Assembly: GCA_030740295.1 (NCBI GenBank)
Contig: JASLXP010000990.1
Location: forward strand, 1-5,696
From: Planctomycetota bacterium
GTDB taxonomy: Bacteria > Planctomycetota > PUPC01 > JACPCR01
Direction of reading: 5' to 3'
Length of the DNA: 5,696 nt
Positions 4,059 to 5,696 of the stretch are shown piece by piece. Both the position numbers and the translations under genes were made by a program. Position 1 is the stretch's first letter. Each line of letters begins with the position of its first letter. The notes under the pieces were generated by a model. That model was not told the origin of the DNA. It worked only from the letters and a program-made list of their open reading frames with translations, and ran no database searches.

Positions 4059-5696
4059 ATGGCACGGAAAAACACTCTCTCCAACGTGGTCATTGCCTTC
4101 GCATTGACAGCCCTGCATGGCGTGGGCGCTGAAGAACTGCCGAAGCCGATGTTCTATGTGCCGTTCGATGGGACAGACAACGCTGCTATTTCTGGTGGGG
4201 GCCGGACTCCTCAACTCGCCGCGGCGTTGGATCCCATACTGGCAATTGCAGGTCGTAAAGAGAGACGTTTCTTTCCCGGCAAAGTCGGCCTCTGCTACGA
4301 CGCGACCAAGACACCTCGGATCTTTCGCTGCAGGGGAAATTTTCGAGCGGATGAGGGAGCCTTCTCGATGTGGATCAGTCCGCGATTCCGAGGCGACGAC
4401 ACCAACATCTATTGCACTTTCTTTGGCGCGGCCAACTGGGGGATGCTCTACAAGTATCGCAAGCACACCTCAATGACATTTGGCACGGCGCGGCAAAAGG
4501 GAGACCTCTACTACGATTGCGGAGTGCGAGACATCTCATCGTGGCGGCCAGGAGATTGGCATCACGTGGTGGCCTGTTGGTCGCGGCGTGAAAACTCTCG
4601 CCGCATCTATATCGATGGGAAATTGCAGGCCAGTGGTCCATTCCCTTTTCATCGCGAAGTTGAAGATGGGCCTCTGTTCATCGGTTCGGGATGCACGCTT
4701 TATCCCGGCCACGTGGCGCATGCGATGCTCGATGAAGTGGCCATTTGGGCACGCCCCCTTGCCCTGGAACATGTTCAGCGACTTCATGCGCTGGGGAAGG
4801 CCGGCAAGCCACTCTGGAAGGCCGTGGCAACCGCCAGCACTGCGGACGTTTCGATCCAGAGCTTGCCAAAGCCTGAGGCGCCGAAACGCCCTCCGGGGGA
4901 GACACTAAAGCCCACTCTCTCCAGAACGCGGCAGACCGTCTCTCTGAATGGCTGGTGGCATTTTCTGCCGGTATCCGGCCGAGCAGACCTGCCAAACGCA
5001 GGTTGGGGATGGACTCGCATTCCAGGCTACTGGACAACGCACGGCAGCACTATTGGGCCGGATGGAAAGGTTGTCCGAAATTCGTGGCGCGATTCCAGTC
5101 TGGCTGAACTTCCCATCGGGGTCCACCAGCGTGTATTCACCGCACGCGGAGAATGGAAATCGAAAAATGTTTTTCTCCGGATCGGTGGCGTCGATGGTCT
5201 CGCCGAGGTCTACCTGAATGGCATCCGCGTCGGCACGCTCCCTGGCTGGGAGTCAGAGGCTTACGACATCGGCCCCAAGCTGATTCTTGACGCGGAAAAT
5301 GTACTGACAGTTTTCGTCCACCGTCGCGGCGGGAGCCGGATAGCAGGGATCTATGGTGATGTCTCACTGCGCATTTTCGATCGAGGCTTCGTTAACGATA
5401 TCGCCGTCAGGACACCGCTGAAGGAAGAGCAGATTCTGTTCTCCTGTGACGTCTGGCAAGACGGGAAAACGCAGGAGGCACGAATCGAATTTGAGGTCGA
5501 ACCAGTGCGTGGGGCTGCTGAAAGCATGGAGCCCCTGATTCAGAAATTCGAATGGCCTTCTGTCCGCCGCACACCGGCTGAACTGTCCACGCAAGCCCGT
5601 CGCATCGAATTCCGGTCTGACTGGAAAGAACCTCATCTCTGGACTTTCGACGATCCCTTTCTCTATCGCGTCAGAGCCAGGCTCTATCTGCGGGAA
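4059..5696 (+). CDS. Exported LamG plus glycoside hydrolase family 2-type protein (3' end outside window)
   Basis: This frame is open for 546 codons to the right edge without a stop. The first in-frame stop upstream is at 3996-3998. The ATG at 4059 directly heads a signal peptide (basic M-A-R-K, hydrophobic core at about 9-19, V-G-A before E25), so I prefer it over a TTG at 4050. Domains: (i) LamG/concanavalin-A-like fold, about 30-245, shown by F-Y-V-P-F-D-G, W167-H-H-V-V, Y184-I-D-G-K and L224-D-E-V-A-I-W-A-R-P-L; (ii) a short Pro/Lys-rich linker, about 265-285; (iii) the GH2 N-terminal jelly roll, about 292-437, shown by L297-N-G-W-W-H-F, I-P-G-Y-W and V-Y-L-N-G; (iv) a GH2 immunoglobulin-like domain, about 444-545, ending P-H-L-W-T-F-D-D-P-F-L-Y-R-V. 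The catalytic TIM barrel should follow beyond the window, so substrate (beta-galactoside, -glucuronide, -mannoside or other) and activity are unknown. LamG probably binds carbohydrate. It likely acts outside the cytoplasm with the divergent glycosidase-like protein. Confidence 0.85.
   Translation, partial: MARKNTLSNVVIAFALTALHGVGAEELPKPMFYVPFDGTDNAAISGGGRTPQLAAALDPILAIAGRKERRFFPGKVGLCYDATKTPRIFRCRGNFRADEGAFSMWISPRFRGDDTNIYCTFFGAANWGMLYKYRKHTSMTFGTARQKGDLYYDCGVRDISSWRPGDWHHVVACWSRRENSRRIYIDGKLQASGPFPFHREVEDGPLFIGSGCTLYPGHVAHAMLDEVAIWARPLALEHVQRLHALGKAGKPLWKAVATASTADVSIQSLPKPEAPKRPPGETLKPTLSRTRQTVSLNGWWHFLPVSGRADLPNAGWGWTRIPGYWTTHGSTIGPDGKVVRNSWRDSSLAELPIGVHQRVFTARGEWKSKNVFLRIGGVDGLAEVYLNGIRVGTLPGWESEAYDIGPKLILDAENVLTVFVHRRGGSRIAGIYGDVSLRIFDRGFVNDIAVRTPLKEEQILFSCDVWQDGKTQEARIEFEVEPVRGAAESMEPLIQKFEWPSVRRTPAELSTQARRIEFRSDWKEPHLWTFDDPFLYRVRARLYLRE

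Noticed and set aside
4117..4476. Short open frames on both strands over the LamG-GH2 gene
   Set aside because: The frame from 4059 is open through the whole region and encodes ordered LamG and GH2 motifs, so the others are shadows.

Overview
The window reads as GC-rich chromosomal DNA of a carbohydrate-degrading bacterium, most likely of the PVC group (Verrucomicrobiota, Kiritimatiellota, Lentisphaerota or Planctomycetota). This assignment is an inference. It rests on large secreted glycosidase-like proteins with multiple beta domains, a LamG domain fused in front of a GH2-type enzyme, starts without a clear Shine-Dalgarno sequence, long intergenic spacers, a degenerate CGATTA-type hexamer tract and GC-rich palindromic repeats. 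No marker gene settles the phylum.

Layout: (1) 1-221, plus strand: the last 72 codons of a gamma-glutamyltranspeptidase gene, cut by the left edge. (2) 222-827: a 606-bp non-coding spacer between converging genes. It holds three tandem copies (98, 95 and 98 bp) of a unit built on a 48-51 bp palindromic core, bracketed by a perfect 14-bp inverted repeat, plus smaller hairpins. (3) 828-3752, minus strand: one intact 974-codon gene for an exported, multidomain, glycosidase-like protein. Its TIM-barrel-like core carries a Glu followed by CxCxxC with the spacing remembered for the GH42 beta-galactosidase zinc site. (4) 3753-4058: a 306-bp divergent intergenic region with a hexamer-periodic tract and several inverted repeats. 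(5) 4059-5696, plus strand: the first 546 codons of an exported LamG plus GH2-type protein. It runs off the right edge before its catalytic barrel.

The two large genes are divergently transcribed from one shared control region, and both encode exported carbohydrate-active proteins. The simplest reading is a small polysaccharide- or glycan-degradation locus. The ggt gene is probably a neighbour outside that locus, separated by the repeat array. No transposase, integrase, CRISPR array, rRNA or tRNA was recognised. The least ordinary items are the palindromic array with its flanking inverted repeat, and the glycosidase-like protein with a GH42-like cysteine cluster but no obvious nucleophile at the expected strand.
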